Below are positions 63,925-64,000 of a stretch of DNA of 64,000 nucleotides, one piece after another. The stretch is from positions 1,651,001-1,715,000 of the forward strand of contig JAJGOT010000113.1 in NCBI GenBank assembly GCA_022457155.1. The letters are read 5' to 3'. The position numbers were made by a program, and so were the translations under genes. Positions within the stretch are counted from its first letter, which is position 1. Every line of letters starts with the position of its first letter. Below the pieces are notes generated by a model that saw nothing but the letters and a program-made list of their open reading frames with translations, searched no databases and was not told the origin of the DNA. The stretch is from Cladopsammia gracilis. Its lineage: Eukaryota; Cnidaria; Anthozoa; Scleractinia; Dendrophylliidae.

Positions 63925-64000
63925 CTTATAACAAAAAATAATAATAAAAATTTGAGTTTAACTTATTATGATACGAAAACCTTAGCCAGAAGTGAGGTAG

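Overview
This window looks like nuclear DNA from a cnidarian, most likely an anthozoan such as a stony coral. The reasons are AT-rich sequence, genes split by GT-AG introns, a class A GPCR of the short-loop type that is abundant in corals and sea anemones, a metazoan UBE3D homologue, and very dense MITE, foldback and satellite DNA. The species is not fixed by the sequence, and the assignment is inference.

Layout. Positions 1-7,000 hold decayed transposon material: a long 5' region repeated in opposite orientation near 33.4-34.5 kb, a SAM-domain fragment, a frameshifted RecQ-like helicase, a 2-kb inverted-repeat structure, an 89-bp minisatellite and two unidentified open fragments. Positions 7,850-10,200 are a cluster of small inverted-repeat elements. 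Positions 10.2-29 kb hold the most notable gene cluster. It has four genes in mirror-image order: a small six-cysteine secreted peptide (-), a large secreted protein (+), its paralogue (-), and a second small six-cysteine peptide (+). Each large gene is divergent from one small gene, and the two large genes are tail to tail. The simplest reading is one divergent two-gene module duplicated in inverted orientation. I do not recognise either protein family.

Positions 29-42.5 kb are mostly intergenic with MITEs, a poly-C tandem array and a 68-bp satellite of about 23 copies. A two-exon class A GPCR (299 aa) lies at 42,565-44,330, about 100 bp downstream of a TTAA-flanked element. From 59,646 back to 45,607 on the minus strand is a UBE3D-type E3 ubiquitin ligase, reconstructed as seven exons over 14 kb. 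Its introns contain a 104-106-bp satellite (about 17 copies) and a 4.4-kb inverted repeat with arms of about 1.8 kb. The right end has a 5'-truncated LINE fragment, more MITEs and, at the edge, one minus-strand exon resembling a spectrin repeat.

How the genes may work together. The four clustered genes all encode predicted secreted proteins. All have a good splice acceptor 17-48 nt before the start codon, and each small-large pair shares one upstream region. This suggests co-regulation of a peptide and a large partner, but nothing in the sequence shows the function. The GPCR and UBE3D are ordinary genes with no evident link to the cluster.
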